26,654 nucleotides of DNA from JAENVT01 sp031370825 (GCA_031370825.1 JANMRB010000312.1:1-26654), one strand, 5' to 3'; positions 7,161-15,885 are shown, numbered from the stretch's first letter. The notes: generated by a model from the letters alone, not told the origin. Translations and numbers: made by a program.

Positions 7161-8815
7161 TGCGCAAGAAGTTGCTCTATTCGCTCATCGGCATCTTGAT
7201 CATTGCCTTTGGAGGGCTGATCGCGACCGTGGTCGACGGCGACACCCCGTCGCTCGGACTGGATCTGCAAGGTGGGATCTCGATCACCCAGCAGCCGGTC
7301 GGCGCTTTCAACACGTCGAGCCTCGACCTCGCCGTCGAACGGATTCGAGAGCGTGTCGACAGCCTCGGCGTGGCCGAGCCCGAAATCCTGCGCCAGGGTG
7401 ACGCCATCGTGGTCAACCTGCCCGGCGTCAAGAACCAGGCGCAGGCGGAACAACTCGTGAAGGTCACCGGCCAGGTCTATCTGCGGCCGGTCCTGATCGA
7501 TGATCAGTTCAACATCGCGTGCGTCACGTCCGACCCGAAGAAGCAGACGACGACCACGACAACTACGACCACGCCGACGACTGGTACTACGGCTACGGGC
7601 GACACAGGTAACGCAACGTCAACCTCGCCTGCGGTCACCGGCGCTCCGACTACAACTGCTGCGGGCGGACCATCGCGCCGTCCCAGCACGGCAAACACCA
7701 GCACGACCGCCGCACAGCCGGCGACAACCTCGACATCTCCCGTCTCGACGACCGTCGCGAGTGACGCATCGACCACCACCGCCCCCGGTGGTTCGACGAC
7801 GACAACTGTCGCCGGCGACACCACTGCGACCCTTCCCGACGTTCCCCCGGATCAGTCCGGTTTCGTCAAGGCACGCGGCGGAAGCTTCTGCAAGGTCGGT
7901 CCGGCCGGCGGCACCGGTGAGGTGTTCAAGGACGACGCCACCGCTCGAATCCTTTCGGGATCCGGCTGGGGTGTCACCGTCAGCCTTCGAGGCGGCTCCC
8001 AGGGCGAGGGTGTCTGGAACGCGCTTGCTGCCGAGTGCTTCAACGCCACTGCTGCGTGCCCGACGCGCCAGTTGGCGATCGAGCTCGACGGTGAGGTCAT
8101 CTCTGCACCAACGGTTCAACAGGCCAACTTCACGGGAAGCGTTCAGATCAGCGGCGCGTTCACCGAGTCCGAGGCCCGCAACCTGGCTCGCGTGCTCAAC
8201 AGCGGATCGCTGCCGGTCAAGCTCGAGACTCAGGCTGTGCAGACCGTGTCGCCCACGCTCGGCAAGGACTCGCTGCGCGCAGCATGGATCGCCGGCATCG
8301 TCGGGGTCGGACTCGTCTTCATCTTCATGGTCCTGTACTACCGCCTCCTGGGTCTCATCGTGGCCGCTGGTCTGGCGGTGTCGGGCGCCCTGATCTGGAC
8401 CATCATCTCCTTCTTGTCCAAGACGCAGGGCTTGGCTCTGTCGCTGGCCGGCATAGCCGGTCTGATCGTGTCCGTCGGCGTCACCGTCGACTCGTACGTG
8501 GTCTTCTTCGAACGACTGAAAGACGAGATACGCGCCGGACGGTCGATGCGAAACAGTGCCCAGCGCGGGTTTGCCGGTGCTTGGCACACCATCGTCGTTG
8601 CCGACATGGTCTCGCTGATCGGTGCGGCCGTGTTGTGGTACCTCACTGTCGGATCCGTACGCGGGTTCGCCTTCTTCCTCGGCCTGTCGACGCTGTGCGA
8701 CCTGGTCGTCGCCTACTTCTTCACGCGGCCCGCAGTCCTGCTGCTGGCTCGCACCCAATGGATGTCTCGTCGCAAGGTGATGGGCATCGAGGTTTCGTCG
8801 GCGGGGACACAGTGA
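7160..8815 (+). CDS. secD: Protein translocase subunit SecD with Thr-rich periplasmic insert
   Basis: SecD (551 aa) pairs with SecF to use the proton gradient to pull secreted proteins out of the Sec channel. An N-terminal membrane helix (about 5-25) leads into LGLDLQGG (about 32-39) and the extracytoplasmic P1 domain. Five further helices begin near residue 375. The conserved fourth-helix region reads VTVDSYVVFFERLKDE with Asp444, the family's transport-coupling aspartate, in the form typical of actinobacteria. Unusual here is a low-complexity stretch of about 95 residues (about 130-228), dominated by Thr with Ser, Ala, Gly and Pro, which interrupts the P1 domain. The flanking frame is uninterrupted, so this is an insertion and not a frameshift. 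The TGA stop overlaps the secF GTG (GTGA). Confidence 0.96.
   Translation: MRKKLLYSLIGILIIAFGGLIATVVDGDTPSLGLDLQGGISITQQPVGAFNTSSLDLAVERIRERVDSLGVAEPEILRQGDAIVVNLPGVKNQAQAEQLVKVTGQVYLRPVLIDDQFNIACVTSDPKKQTTTTTTTTTPTTGTTATGDTGNATSTSPAVTGAPTTTAAGGPSRRPSTANTSTTAAQPATTSTSPVSTTVASDASTTTAPGGSTTTTVAGDTTATLPDVPPDQSGFVKARGGSFCKVGPAGGTGEVFKDDATARILSGSGWGVTVSLRGGSQGEGVWNALAAECFNATAACPTRQLAIELDGEVISAPTVQQANFTGSVQISGAFTESEARNLARVLNSGSLPVKLETQAVQTVSPTLGKDSLRAAWIAGIVGVGLVFIFMVLYYRLLGLIVAAGLAVSGALIWTIISFLSKTQGLALSLAGIAGLIVSVGVTVDSYVVFFERLKDEIRAGRSMRNSAQRGFAGAWHTIVVADMVSLIGAAVLWYLTVGSVRGFAFFLGLSTLCDLVVAYFFTRPAVLLLARTQWMSRRKVMGIEVSSAGTQ
7547..7843 (+). repeat. Low-complexity Thr-rich coding tract inside secD
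   Basis: The tract encodes about 95 residues rich in Thr (ACN codons in runs), with Ser, Ala, Gly and Pro. It opens with nine consecutive Thr codons. The codons are mixed (ACG, ACC, ACA, ACT), so this is not a simple trinucleotide microsatellite, although slippage in the ACN runs is possible. It is predicted to be disordered and exposed outside the cytoplasmic membrane. Confidence 0.85.
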
Positions 8816-9975
8816 GCACCGACGTACTTCCCAAGATTCAACAACGCCGGGGACTCGGCGGGCGCCTGTATCACGGCGAGACCGCCATCGACTTCTACGG
8901 CCGTCGCTGGTGGGGCCTTGCAGTTTCCGCCGTGCTGTTGTTGATCACGGTAGGTTCGTTGATCTTCCAGGGCCTCAACCTCGGTCTCGACTTCGAGGGC
9001 GGGGTGGCCTGGGAAGTGCCGGCCAAGAACTTGAGCATCGATCAGGCACGTTCCGTGCTCGACGCTCATGGGATCAGCGGCACCGACGCCAAGGTTCAAG
9101 AGCGCACCGCGGCCTCCGGTTCGGTTCTGTTGGTACAAGTCGGCGACCAGTCCGTCGCCAAGCGCCAGGAGGTCAAAGAAGCACTGGCGGCAGCAGCCAA
9201 GGTCGACACCGAATCGGTCAGCGTCAACTCGGTCAGCTCGACGTGGGGCCGCAGCATCACCGAAAAAGCGGTCAGGGCGCTGATCATCTTCCTGATACTC
9301 GTGGCGATGTTCATTGCCTGGCGACTCGAATGGCGAATGGCATTGGCTGCCATCATCGCGATGTTGCACGACGTGTTGATCAGTGTCGGCGTGTACTCCG
9401 TTTTCCGGTTCGAGGTCACACCTGCAACCGTGGTTGCCTTCTTGACGATCCTCGGCTTCTCGCTGTACGACACGATAGTGGTGTTCGACAAGGTCAACGA
9501 CAACACTGACCGTTTCTCCGGTGCCCGGGTTCCTTACTCCGACATCATCAACGTGTCGATGAACCAGGTGCTGATGCGTTCGATCAACACCAGCTTGGCG
9601 GCGGTTCTGCCAGTGCTGTCGTTGCTGGTCCTTGGGTCCGGGATCCTGGGCGCGGTCACGTTGCGCGACTTTGCTCTGGCGCTGCTGGTGGGTCTGTTGA
9701 CGGGCTCGTACTCATCGATCTTCATCGCCTCGCCCCTGTTGGCCATGTTGAAGCAGCGAGAGCCTCGCTATCGCACCGTCAAAGGTGAACACGCGACCGG
9801 TGTCGAGCTCGAGCGATTGGTGCTGGGCGGGTCACCGTCCGCGAAGCGCGAGGCCACCCGTCAGCGCACGGACCGGGCTGAAGGCGAGATCATCCTCCCG
9901 ACCACTCAGAGCACTCCGCAGTCGTTGCTCACACACCCTCCGAGGCCTCGGAAGAAGAAGCGTCGTACCAGCTGA
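8812..9975 (+). CDS. secF: Protein translocase subunit SecF
   Basis: SecF (387 aa from GTG 8812) is the partner of SecD. The start overlaps the secD stop by 4 nt; longer readings would run backwards over secD. Visible features are an N-terminal membrane helix (about 32-52), the diagnostic GLDFEGG segment (about 58-64), a periplasmic domain, then five helices from about 160. These include the conserved DTIVVFDKVNDN region (about 221-232) and the RSINTSLAAVLPVLSLL segment (about 258-274). The C-terminus carries a polar, basic cytoplasmic tail ending in a PRPRKKKRR cluster, longer than in the E. coli protein and common in actinobacteria. The intergenic gap to apt is short (21 bp) and contains an apparent apt promoter. 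Confidence 0.96.
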   Translation: MSTDVLPKIQQRRGLGGRLYHGETAIDFYGRRWWGLAVSAVLLLITVGSLIFQGLNLGLDFEGGVAWEVPAKNLSIDQARSVLDAHGISGTDAKVQERTAASGSVLLVQVGDQSVAKRQEVKEALAAAAKVDTESVSVNSVSSTWGRSITEKAVRALIIFLILVAMFIAWRLEWRMALAAIIAMLHDVLISVGVYSVFRFEVTPATVVAFLTILGFSLYDTIVVFDKVNDNTDRFSGARVPYSDIINVSMNQVLMRSINTSLAAVLPVLSLLVLGSGILGAVTLRDFALALLVGLLTGSYSSIFIASPLLAMLKQREPRYRTVKGEHATGVELERLVLGGSPSAKREATRQRTDRAEGEIILPTTQSTPQSLLTHPPRPRKKKRRTS

Positions 9976-9982
9976 GGCACGG

Positions 9983-9988
9983 TAGCGT
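9983..9988 (+). promoter_or_regulatory. Candidate -10 hexamer (TAGCGT) for leaderless apt
   Basis: TAGCGT, a TANNNT match within GGTAGCGT, ends 8 nt before the apt ATG. There is no Shine-Dalgarno in the 21-bp secF-apt gap. The same GGTAGC core precedes hisS. No clear -35 is visible. Confidence 0.45.
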
Positions 9989-9996
9989 GAAGCCGT

Positions 9997-10524
9997 ATGG
10001 CATTGAATGGCCACTGGCTCAGCGACCTCGTCCGCGATATCGACGACTTCCCCACGAAAGGGGTGAGTTTTCGCGACATCACCCCCTTGCTCGGTGACGC
10101 CAAGGGCTTCGCGCGGGCGATCGACGAGCTGGCAGATCGGTTCGAGGGAGTCGGCGCGAACCGGGTTCTGGGCGTGGAGGCGCGGGGCTTCATCGTCGCC
10201 GCGCCCGTCGCCTATCGAATGGGCGCCGGGTTCGTTCCGGTTCGCAAAGCCGGCAAGCTGCCCTGGGCAGTCGTGCGCGAGGAGTACTCCCTGGAGTACG
10301 GCAACGACAAGCTGGAGATCCATCGTGATGCGATCCATCCCGGTGAACGAATACTGGTCATCGACGACGTGCTGGCAACTGGAGGCACCGCCGCGGCAAC
10401 GGTACGACTGGTCGAGGCGCTCGGCGGTGTGGTCGTGGGCGTGGGCGTGTTGATCGAACTCGAAGACCTCGGGGGCCGGGCTCGGCTCGAGGGACATCGC
10501 GTCGAGAGCCTGGCGAGGTACTGA
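9997..10524 (+). CDS. apt: Adenine phosphoribosyltransferase
   Basis: Apt converts adenine and PRPP to AMP plus pyrophosphate in purine salvage. The 175-aa product shows the family N-terminus (VRDIDDFPTKGVSFRDITPLL, about 12-32), GVEARGF (59-65) for adenine recognition, the VRKAGKLPW hood loop (82-90), and the PRPP-binding motif ILVIDDVLATGGT (119-131). Length is normal. It lies between secF and the RelA/SpoT gene, an order conserved in actinobacteria and Firmicutes. The stop overlaps the GAGG that serves as ribosome-binding site for the next gene, so the two are probably co-transcribed, linking purine salvage with (p)ppGpp metabolism. Confidence 0.96.
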   Translation: MALNGHWLSDLVRDIDDFPTKGVSFRDITPLLGDAKGFARAIDELADRFEGVGANRVLGVEARGFIVAAPVAYRMGAGFVPVRKAGKLPWAVVREEYSLEYGNDKLEIHRDAIHPGERILVIDDVLATGGTAAATVRLVEALGGVVVGVGVLIELEDLGGRARLEGHRVESLARY

Positions 10525-10526
10525 GG
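10523..10526 (+). promoter_or_regulatory. Ribosome-binding site (GAGG) deciding the relA GTG start
   Basis: GAGG overlaps the apt stop codon and lies 7 nt before the GTG at 10534. It supports that GTG over later in-frame start codons and indicates translation from an apt-relA transcript. Confidence 0.5.
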
Positions 10527-10533
10527 CTTCGTC

Positions 10534-12756
10534 GTGGCTGCTGTCGATCGTGTGCTTCCGTGGCGGCGGCACCAGAACGCCACCGCTGATGAACTGACGC
10601 CACTGCTCAGCGCCTATCGCCGCCGGCACCCCAAGGCTCCGGTAGCGATGATCAACCGCGCTTACGAAACTGCAAAGGAAGCCCACCGTCACCAGTCCCG
10701 CGGTAGCGGGGAGAGCTACATCAACCATCCGCTCGCGGTTGCTCGGATCGTTGCCGACATCGGCCTCGACGAGATCTCGCTTGCGGCGGCGCTCCTGCAC
10801 GACGCGGTCGAAGACACCGAGATCACACTCGCGGATGTCGAGGCAGCGTTCGGTGCCGAGGTTGCCGCAATCGTCGACGGTGTCACGAAGCTGGAACGGC
10901 TGCAGTTCGACTCCAAAGAAGCGCAGCAGGCCGCAACCATGCGCAAGATGCTGGTTGCGATGGCTCGCGATCTGCGGGTGTTGATCATCAAGCTCGCCGA
11001 CCGTCTGCACAACATGCGAACCATCGCGGCGATGCCCAGCGAGAAGCAGCGACGCATCGCTCAAGAGACGCTCGACATCTACGCGCCGTTGGCCCACCGT
11101 CTCGGCATGCAGGAGCTGAAACAGCAGCTCGAGGATCTCTCGTTTGCGTCGCTGTACCCCAAACGGTTTGCCGAACTCGACCATCTCGTCAGCACGCGCA
11201 CGCCGGAGCGCGAGGTGTATCTGGCCAAAGCCATCGCCGAGGTCGGGGGTCGCCTGCACGAGCTCAACATCGAGGCCGAGGTCACCGGCCGAGGCAAGCA
11301 CCTGTGGAGCATCTACGAGAAGATGATGCAGAAGGGCAAAGAGTTCGACGACATCTTCGACCTCGTCGCCATCCGCGTCATCGTCGACTCGGTGAAGGAT
11401 TGTTACGCCGCGCTGGGTTGCATCCACGGCAGTTACAAGCCGGTGGTAGGTCGATTCAAGGACTACATCGCGATGCCGAAGTTCAACCTCTACCAGAGCC
11501 TCCACACCACCGTGATCGGGCCGGGTGGCAAGGTTGTCGAGGTACAGATCCGCTCGCGCGAGATGCACCAACGAGCCGAGTGGGGTGTGGCTGCACACTG
11601 GTCGTACAAGGACGACGAGGGTCCGAGCAGCGACATCGACTGGTTGAACCGCATCATCGACTGGCAGGCCGACATCTCCGATCCTGCTGCGTTCATGGAG
11701 AACTTGAAGACCGATCTCGAGCAGGACGAGGTCTTCGTGTTCACGCCGAAGGGACGGGTCATCCCGCTGCCGGTCGGGTCGACCAGCGTCGACTTCGCCT
11801 ACGCCGTGCACACCGACGTCGGCCACTCCTGCATCGGTGCCAAGGTCAATGGACGGCTGGTCCCTCTCAGCACCACGCTGCACAGCGGCGACACAATCGA
11901 GATCTTCACGTCCAAGGTGGAGACCGCCGGGCCCTCGCGCGACTGGCTGCAGTTCGTCGCCTCGCCGCGCGCCCGCAACAAGATCCGCCAGTGGTTCAGC
12001 CGCGAGCGCCGCGTCGACATGATCGAGGCCGGTCGCGAAGAGCTGACGAAGGAGTTCAGGCGAGAAGGCCTTCCGCTCCAGCGGATCTGGGACAGCAAGG
12101 TGCTGAGCGCCGAGATCGCGGCCAGTTCGTACAACGACCTCGACTCGGTCCTCGCGGCCATCGGCGAGCACCACGTCTCTGCACGATCTATCGCCCAAAA
12201 GGTGGCGCGTGGGTTCTCGCAAGGCACCGACGGCGAACAGTTCTCCGTGGTTTCGCCGACGAGACCGGATCGACCCAACCGACCGCGCTCTTCTGTTGGC
12301 GTCCACGTCGAGGGTCTCGACGACATCCTGGTGCGACTGTCGCGTTGCTGCACACCGGTTCCGGGCGACGACATCGTCGGCTTCGTGACCCGCGGCCGCG
12401 GGGTATCGGTGCATCGCACCGATTGCGCCAACGCCGAAAGCCTGATGAGCGATCAAGCGGCGCGGCTGATCGATGTGGATTGGGACGGCGATCGCACCAA
12501 AGCCATCTTCCGAGCCGGCGTCGAAGTCGTTGCTCTCGACCGCTCCCGATTGCTGCGTGACGTGGCGAATGCGCTCAGCGAGCAGCACGTCAACATCGTG
12601 TCGTGCAGCACTCACACCGGGGGCGATCGTGTCGCCAAGATGCGCTTCGAGTTCGAGCTCGCCGACCCCAGCCATCTCGAGTCGGTCTTGCGCACGATCA
12701 AGCACATCGATGCTGTGTACGACGCATACCGGCTGGTGCCGGGTAAAGGCGGCTGA
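10534..12756 (+). CDS. relA: Bifunctional (p)ppGpp synthetase/hydrolase, RelA/SpoT homologue
   Basis: This 740-aa Rsh-type enzyme makes and degrades the stringent-response alarmone (p)ppGpp. Domains in order: an HD hydrolase domain (about 45-200) with the intact HD pair His89-Asp90 in LLHDAVEDTE; a synthetase domain (about 240-370) with the RFKDYIAMPKFN segment (Arg307-Asn318) leading to YQSLHTTV; a TGS domain (about 400-460, starting VFVFTPKGRVIPLP); a Cys-containing region with RCCTPVPGDDIVGF; and a C-terminal ACT domain (about 662-735). Because the HD residues are intact, I predict both synthetase and hydrolase activity, as in the single Rsh enzyme of most actinobacteria. The GTG start has a GAGG site 7 nt upstream. 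Long antisense frames across this gene are coding shadows. Confidence 0.96.
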   Translation: MAAVDRVLPWRRHQNATADELTPLLSAYRRRHPKAPVAMINRAYETAKEAHRHQSRGSGESYINHPLAVARIVADIGLDEISLAAALLHDAVEDTEITLADVEAAFGAEVAAIVDGVTKLERLQFDSKEAQQAATMRKMLVAMARDLRVLIIKLADRLHNMRTIAAMPSEKQRRIAQETLDIYAPLAHRLGMQELKQQLEDLSFASLYPKRFAELDHLVSTRTPEREVYLAKAIAEVGGRLHELNIEAEVTGRGKHLWSIYEKMMQKGKEFDDIFDLVAIRVIVDSVKDCYAALGCIHGSYKPVVGRFKDYIAMPKFNLYQSLHTTVIGPGGKVVEVQIRSREMHQRAEWGVAAHWSYKDDEGPSSDIDWLNRIIDWQADISDPAAFMENLKTDLEQDEVFVFTPKGRVIPLPVGSTSVDFAYAVHTDVGHSCIGAKVNGRLVPLSTTLHSGDTIEIFTSKVETAGPSRDWLQFVASPRARNKIRQWFSRERRVDMIEAGREELTKEFRREGLPLQRIWDSKVLSAEIAASSYNDLDSVLAAIGEHHVSARSIAQKVARGFSQGTDGEQFSVVSPTRPDRPNRPRSSVGVHVEGLDDILVRLSRCCTPVPGDDIVGFVTRGRGVSVHRTDCANAESLMSDQAARLIDVDWDGDRTKAIFRAGVEVVALDRSRLLRDVANALSEQHVNIVSCSTHTGGDRVAKMRFEFELADPSHLESVLRTIKHIDAVYDAYRLVPGKGG

Positions 12757-12780
12757 CCAGGCAAGCCCTGCCGGTAGCCT
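12753..12780 (+). promoter_or_regulatory. Candidate sigma70-type promoter for leaderless hisS
   Basis: CTGACC (12753-12758, a TTGAC-like -35) and TAGCCT (12775-12780, -10) are separated by 16 nt. The -10 ends 8 nt before the hisS ATG, and no Shine-Dalgarno is present. The -35 overlaps the relA stop codon. This is the best-formed of the leaderless promoter candidates in the window. Confidence 0.5.
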
Positions 12781-12788
12781 TGCTCGAC

Positions 12789-14042
12789 ATGCCGGAATTC
12801 CAGACGAGCCCAGGGATGCGCGACATCCTGCCGCCAGAATCGGCGCGCTGGCGGCAGTTCGTGACCATCTTTGCCGACGTGGTCGAGTCGGCCGGATATG
12901 GCCAGATCATCTCGCCCCTGCTCGAAGATCTCGGCGTCTTCCAACGCATCGGCGATGCGACCGATGTGGTCACCAAAGAGATGTACGACTTCGTCGACAA
13001 GGGTGGCCGCCATGTGGCGCTCCGTCCTGAACTGACGGCATCGGTGTGCCGAGCATTCGTGCAGCATCGGCCCCTGACTCCGTGGAAGGTGTGGTACACC
13101 GGCTCACAGTTCCGCTACGAGAAGCCCCAACGCGGTCGCTATCGACAGTTCGATCAGGTCGGGATCGAAGTGCTCGGAGCCGACGATCCGCTCCTCGATG
13201 TGGAAGTGATCGCCCTGGGGTGGGCGTTCTACCGGGCACTCGGTCTCACCAAGGTGAAGCTCCTGCTGAACTCGCTCGGCGAACCCGAGGATCGCGCCCG
13301 GTACGTGGCCGCGCTGCAGGCGTACTTCGAGGCGAATCGCGGATCGCTGTCTCCGGAGAGCCAGACCACGCTTGACAAGAACCCGCTGCGCGTTCTCGAC
13401 TCGAAACGGCGGGGCGACCAGGAAATCGTGGCCGCCGCGCCGCGCATCGCAGACTGCTACAGCGATGGGGCGGCAGCGCATTTCGCATCGGTTCAGGCCG
13501 GGCTTGCAGCGCTCGACATCCCCTTCACCATCGACGACACGTTGGTGCGCGGCCTGGACTACTACCGGCACACGACGTTCGAGTACCAGGGTGGCACTCT
13601 CGACTCTGCGCAGAACGCGCTGGGCGGAGGTGGCCGCTACGACGGTCTCGTCGAGTCGCTCGGGGGGCCGGCGACCCACGGGATCGGGTTCGCGCTGGGC
13701 CTCGATCGCACACTGTTGGCATGCGACGACGAGGGAGTGTTCGCGGCGCGCCCCTTGGCGCTCGACGCCTTCGTCGTCGACACGATCGGGGGAGCCGAAG
13801 CCCTGAAGCTGACGGCCGAGCTGCGCGCTGCCGGCTTGACCGCTGACCGCGCGTACGAGAATCGCAGCATGAAGGCACAGATGAAAGTTGCCGACCGCAG
13901 CGGTGCTTCCGTCGCGGTCATCATCGGCAGCAACGAGCTGGCCGAAGGAGCTGTCACCGTGCGACCGTTGCGCACCGACGACGGGCAGCAGACCATCGCC
14001 CGTTCCACATTGATCGATTACCTGAAGAAAGCGCGTACATGA
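12789..14042 (+). CDS. hisS: Histidyl-tRNA synthetase
   Basis: HisRS charges tRNA-His. The product is 417 aa from ATG 12789; an in-frame TTG at 12780 falls inside the promoter-like sequence and is not preferred. The class II catalytic core is evident: the N-terminus with GMRDILPPES (about 9-18), motif 2 around FRYEKPQRGRYRQFDQVG (108-125), the histidine-specific motif LVRGLDYYR (252-260), GGGGRYDGL (279-287), motif 3 GIGFALGLDR (298-307), and a C-terminal anticodon-binding domain (about 325-417). Its stop overlaps the aspS start (ATGA), so the two synthetases are coupled, an arrangement widespread in bacteria. Confidence 0.97.
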   Translation: MPEFQTSPGMRDILPPESARWRQFVTIFADVVESAGYGQIISPLLEDLGVFQRIGDATDVVTKEMYDFVDKGGRHVALRPELTASVCRAFVQHRPLTPWKVWYTGSQFRYEKPQRGRYRQFDQVGIEVLGADDPLLDVEVIALGWAFYRALGLTKVKLLLNSLGEPEDRARYVAALQAYFEANRGSLSPESQTTLDKNPLRVLDSKRRGDQEIVAAAPRIADCYSDGAAAHFASVQAGLAALDIPFTIDDTLVRGLDYYRHTTFEYQGGTLDSAQNALGGGGRYDGLVESLGGPATHGIGFALGLDRTLLACDDEGVFAARPLALDAFVVDTIGGAEALKLTAELRAAGLTADRAYENRSMKAQMKVADRSGASVAVIIGSNELAEGAVTVRPLRTDDGQQTIARSTLIDYLKKART

Positions 14043-15781
14043 GCACGACATCCATGCGCACACACCAGTGCGGCCACCTTCGCCCCGAGCACATCGGCCA
14101 GACCGTCACCTTGTGCGGGTGGGTGGCGACCCGGCGCGAACATGGCGAGAAGTTGGCGTTCATCGACCTCCGCGACCACACCGGCGTCACCCAGTGCGTC
14201 GTCGACAACTCCGTCGACGTGCGACCGGAATACGTCATCAGGGTCACCGGGACCGTCGCCGCGCGGCCGGCCGACAGCATCAACGATCGCCTGCCCACCG
14301 GTGGAATCGAACTGCAGGACTGTGACGTCGAGATCCTCAACACTGCCGAGGCGCCACCGTTCCCGATCAACGAACGCGCCGACACCGTCGCCGAGACCAC
14401 CCGGCTGCAATACCGGTACCTCGACATCCGTCGCGAGCGGATGCAACGCAACCTACGCATCCGCGCCGCGGCCAATTCGGCAATCCGAACGGCGATGGAG
14501 GAGCAAGGCTTTGTCGAAGTCGAGACTCCGATGCTCGTCCCGAGCACACCAGAGGGAGCCCGCGAGTTCATCGTCCCGAGCCGGCCTCAGCCCGGTTCGT
14601 TCTACGCGTTGCCCCAGAGTCCGCAGCTGTTCAAGCAACTCCTCATGGTCGCCGGGATCGATCGCTACTACCAGATCGCGCGTTGCCTTCGCGACGAGGA
14701 TCTGCGCGCCGATCGCCAGTACGAGTTCATGCAACTCGACGCCGAGATGAGCTTTGTCAGCCAGGATGATGTGCACGAGGCCATCGGGGCGGCTGTGATC
14801 GCTGCGGCGAAGTCCGCCGGTCAGGATCCCGGCGAGATAGTCAAGATCACGTGGCACGATGCGATGAACCGTTTCGGCACCGACAAGCCCGACACGCGCT
14901 TCGAGATGGAACTGGTCGAGTTGACCGACGCGTTCGCGACGACAGAGTTCAAGGCGTTCGCCGGCGCCCCGACGATCAAGGGCATCAACGCCGGTGGCAA
15001 GGCGGCCGAGTACGGCCGTAACAAGCTCGACGCGTTGACCGACAAGGCCAAGTCGATGGGAGCGAAGGGTCTGGTGTGGTTGAAGGTCGCTACCGACGGT
15101 TCGCTCGAGTCGCCGGTGGCCAAGTTCATCGGCGAGGCCGAGCAGACCGCGCTCACCGAGCGCCTGAAGGCGAAGCCCGGCGACCTCTTGCTGATCGTGG
15201 CCGACGAGTGGGCGATGGCCTGTGAGGTGCTCGGCACGCTTCGAAACGATCTCGGACGTCCCCCGGTCTACGAGGTCCCTTACCGCTACCTGTGGGTGAT
15301 CGATTTTCCGTTGTTCGTTGGTGTCGATGCCGTCACGGGCCGGCCGAAGCCTGGACACCATCCGTTCACACAACCTCATCCTGACGACGTGCACCTTCTC
15401 GAGTCCGATCCCCTCAAGGTTCGCAGCCAGGCGTATGACCTCGTGCTGAACGGGTGGGAGCTCGGTTCCGGATCCATCCGGATCCATCAGCCTGAGATGC
15501 AGTCCAGGATCTTCAGCCTGCTGGGCATCAGCGAGGAAGAAGCCAACAAGCGTTTCGGATTCTTCCTGAACCCGTTCCGGTACGGCGCGCCGCCACATGG
15601 TGGCTTTGCCTTCGGAATGGATCGGCTCGTCGCGATCCTCGCCGGGGAGGAGAACATCCGCGAGGTCATCGCCTTCCCCAAGACCCAATCGGGGACTGAC
15701 CCCATGACCAACGCCCCAACCCCGGTGGACCCCAAGCAACTCGCCGATCTCGGAATCCGCCTCCTCCCTCCGAAGGCCTAG
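14039..15781 (+). CDS. aspS: Aspartyl-tRNA synthetase, probably non-discriminating
   Basis: This bacterial-type class IIb AspRS has 580 aa. An N-terminal OB-fold anticodon-binding domain (about 6-115) is followed by the catalytic core with motif 2 near RYYQIARCLRDEDLRADRQYEF, the bacterial GAD insertion domain (about 290-420), and motif 3 containing PPHGGFAFGMDRL (His520). ATG 14039 overlaps the hisS stop; ATG 14054 would give MRTHQCG, which aligns better with other AspRS N-termini, so five extra residues are possible. In the anticodon-binding domain the RREHGEK segment has His35 (His30 from the second start) where discriminating enzymes such as E. coli have Leu. His there is known from non-discriminating AspRS that also aspartylate tRNA-Asn. 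That implies, but does not prove, a GatCAB amidotransferase elsewhere in the genome. Confidence 0.96.
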   Translation: MSTTSMRTHQCGHLRPEHIGQTVTLCGWVATRREHGEKLAFIDLRDHTGVTQCVVDNSVDVRPEYVIRVTGTVAARPADSINDRLPTGGIELQDCDVEILNTAEAPPFPINERADTVAETTRLQYRYLDIRRERMQRNLRIRAAANSAIRTAMEEQGFVEVETPMLVPSTPEGAREFIVPSRPQPGSFYALPQSPQLFKQLLMVAGIDRYYQIARCLRDEDLRADRQYEFMQLDAEMSFVSQDDVHEAIGAAVIAAAKSAGQDPGEIVKITWHDAMNRFGTDKPDTRFEMELVELTDAFATTEFKAFAGAPTIKGINAGGKAAEYGRNKLDALTDKAKSMGAKGLVWLKVATDGSLESPVAKFIGEAEQTALTERLKAKPGDLLLIVADEWAMACEVLGTLRNDLGRPPVYEVPYRYLWVIDFPLFVGVDAVTGRPKPGHHPFTQPHPDDVHLLESDPLKVRSQAYDLVLNGWELGSGSIRIHQPEMQSRIFSLLGISEEEANKRFGFFLNPFRYGAPPHGGFAFGMDRLVAILAGEENIREVIAFPKTQSGTDPMTNAPTPVDPKQLADLGIRLLPPKA

Positions 15782-15789
15782 ACCGCGCC

Positions 15790-15803
15790 GCCTGATCGCA
15801 GGC
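15790..15803 (+). terminator. Weak hairpin just after aspS
   Basis: GCCTG (15790-15794), loop ATCG, and CAGGC (15799-15803) form a perfect 5-bp stem 8 nt beyond the aspS stop. There is no T-tract, so it is at best a weak or factor-dependent terminator for the hisS-aspS unit. Confidence 0.25.
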
Positions 15804-15853
15804 CGCCGCCGATACGTTCGGCTCCCGACTTCCCCCTCCACCACCACACACCT

Positions 15854-15885
15854 GCGTTTGAAGCTTGCGGCCCCGTATAGGGGCT
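15854..15885. repeat. Degenerate palindromic element upstream of the DUF559-like gene
   Basis: GCGTTTG (15854-15860), 8 nt, GGCCCC (15869-15874), the 5-nt loop GTATA, and GGGGCT (15880-15885). This reproduces the order and exact spacing of the two 48-bp repeats downstream of the gene: GCGTTTG, 8 nt, GGACCC, 5-nt loop, GGGTCC. The inner stem is GCCCC/GGGGC. The closing outer arm is not preserved. It may be a diverged copy of the same family. The TATAGG inside it could alternatively be read as a -10 box. Confidence 0.4.

Noticed and set aside
9832..12705. A 957-codon open frame on the minus strand covering secF end, apt and relA
   Set aside because: It lies antisense to genes with clear motifs, contains no recognisable domain, and is the kind of long shadow frame produced by GC-rich codon usage.
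15876..15881. TATAGG as a -10 promoter box for the DUF559-like gene
   Set aside because: It lies within the loop and arm of a palindromic element, and no -35 is found at 16-18 nt; kept only as an alternative reading.
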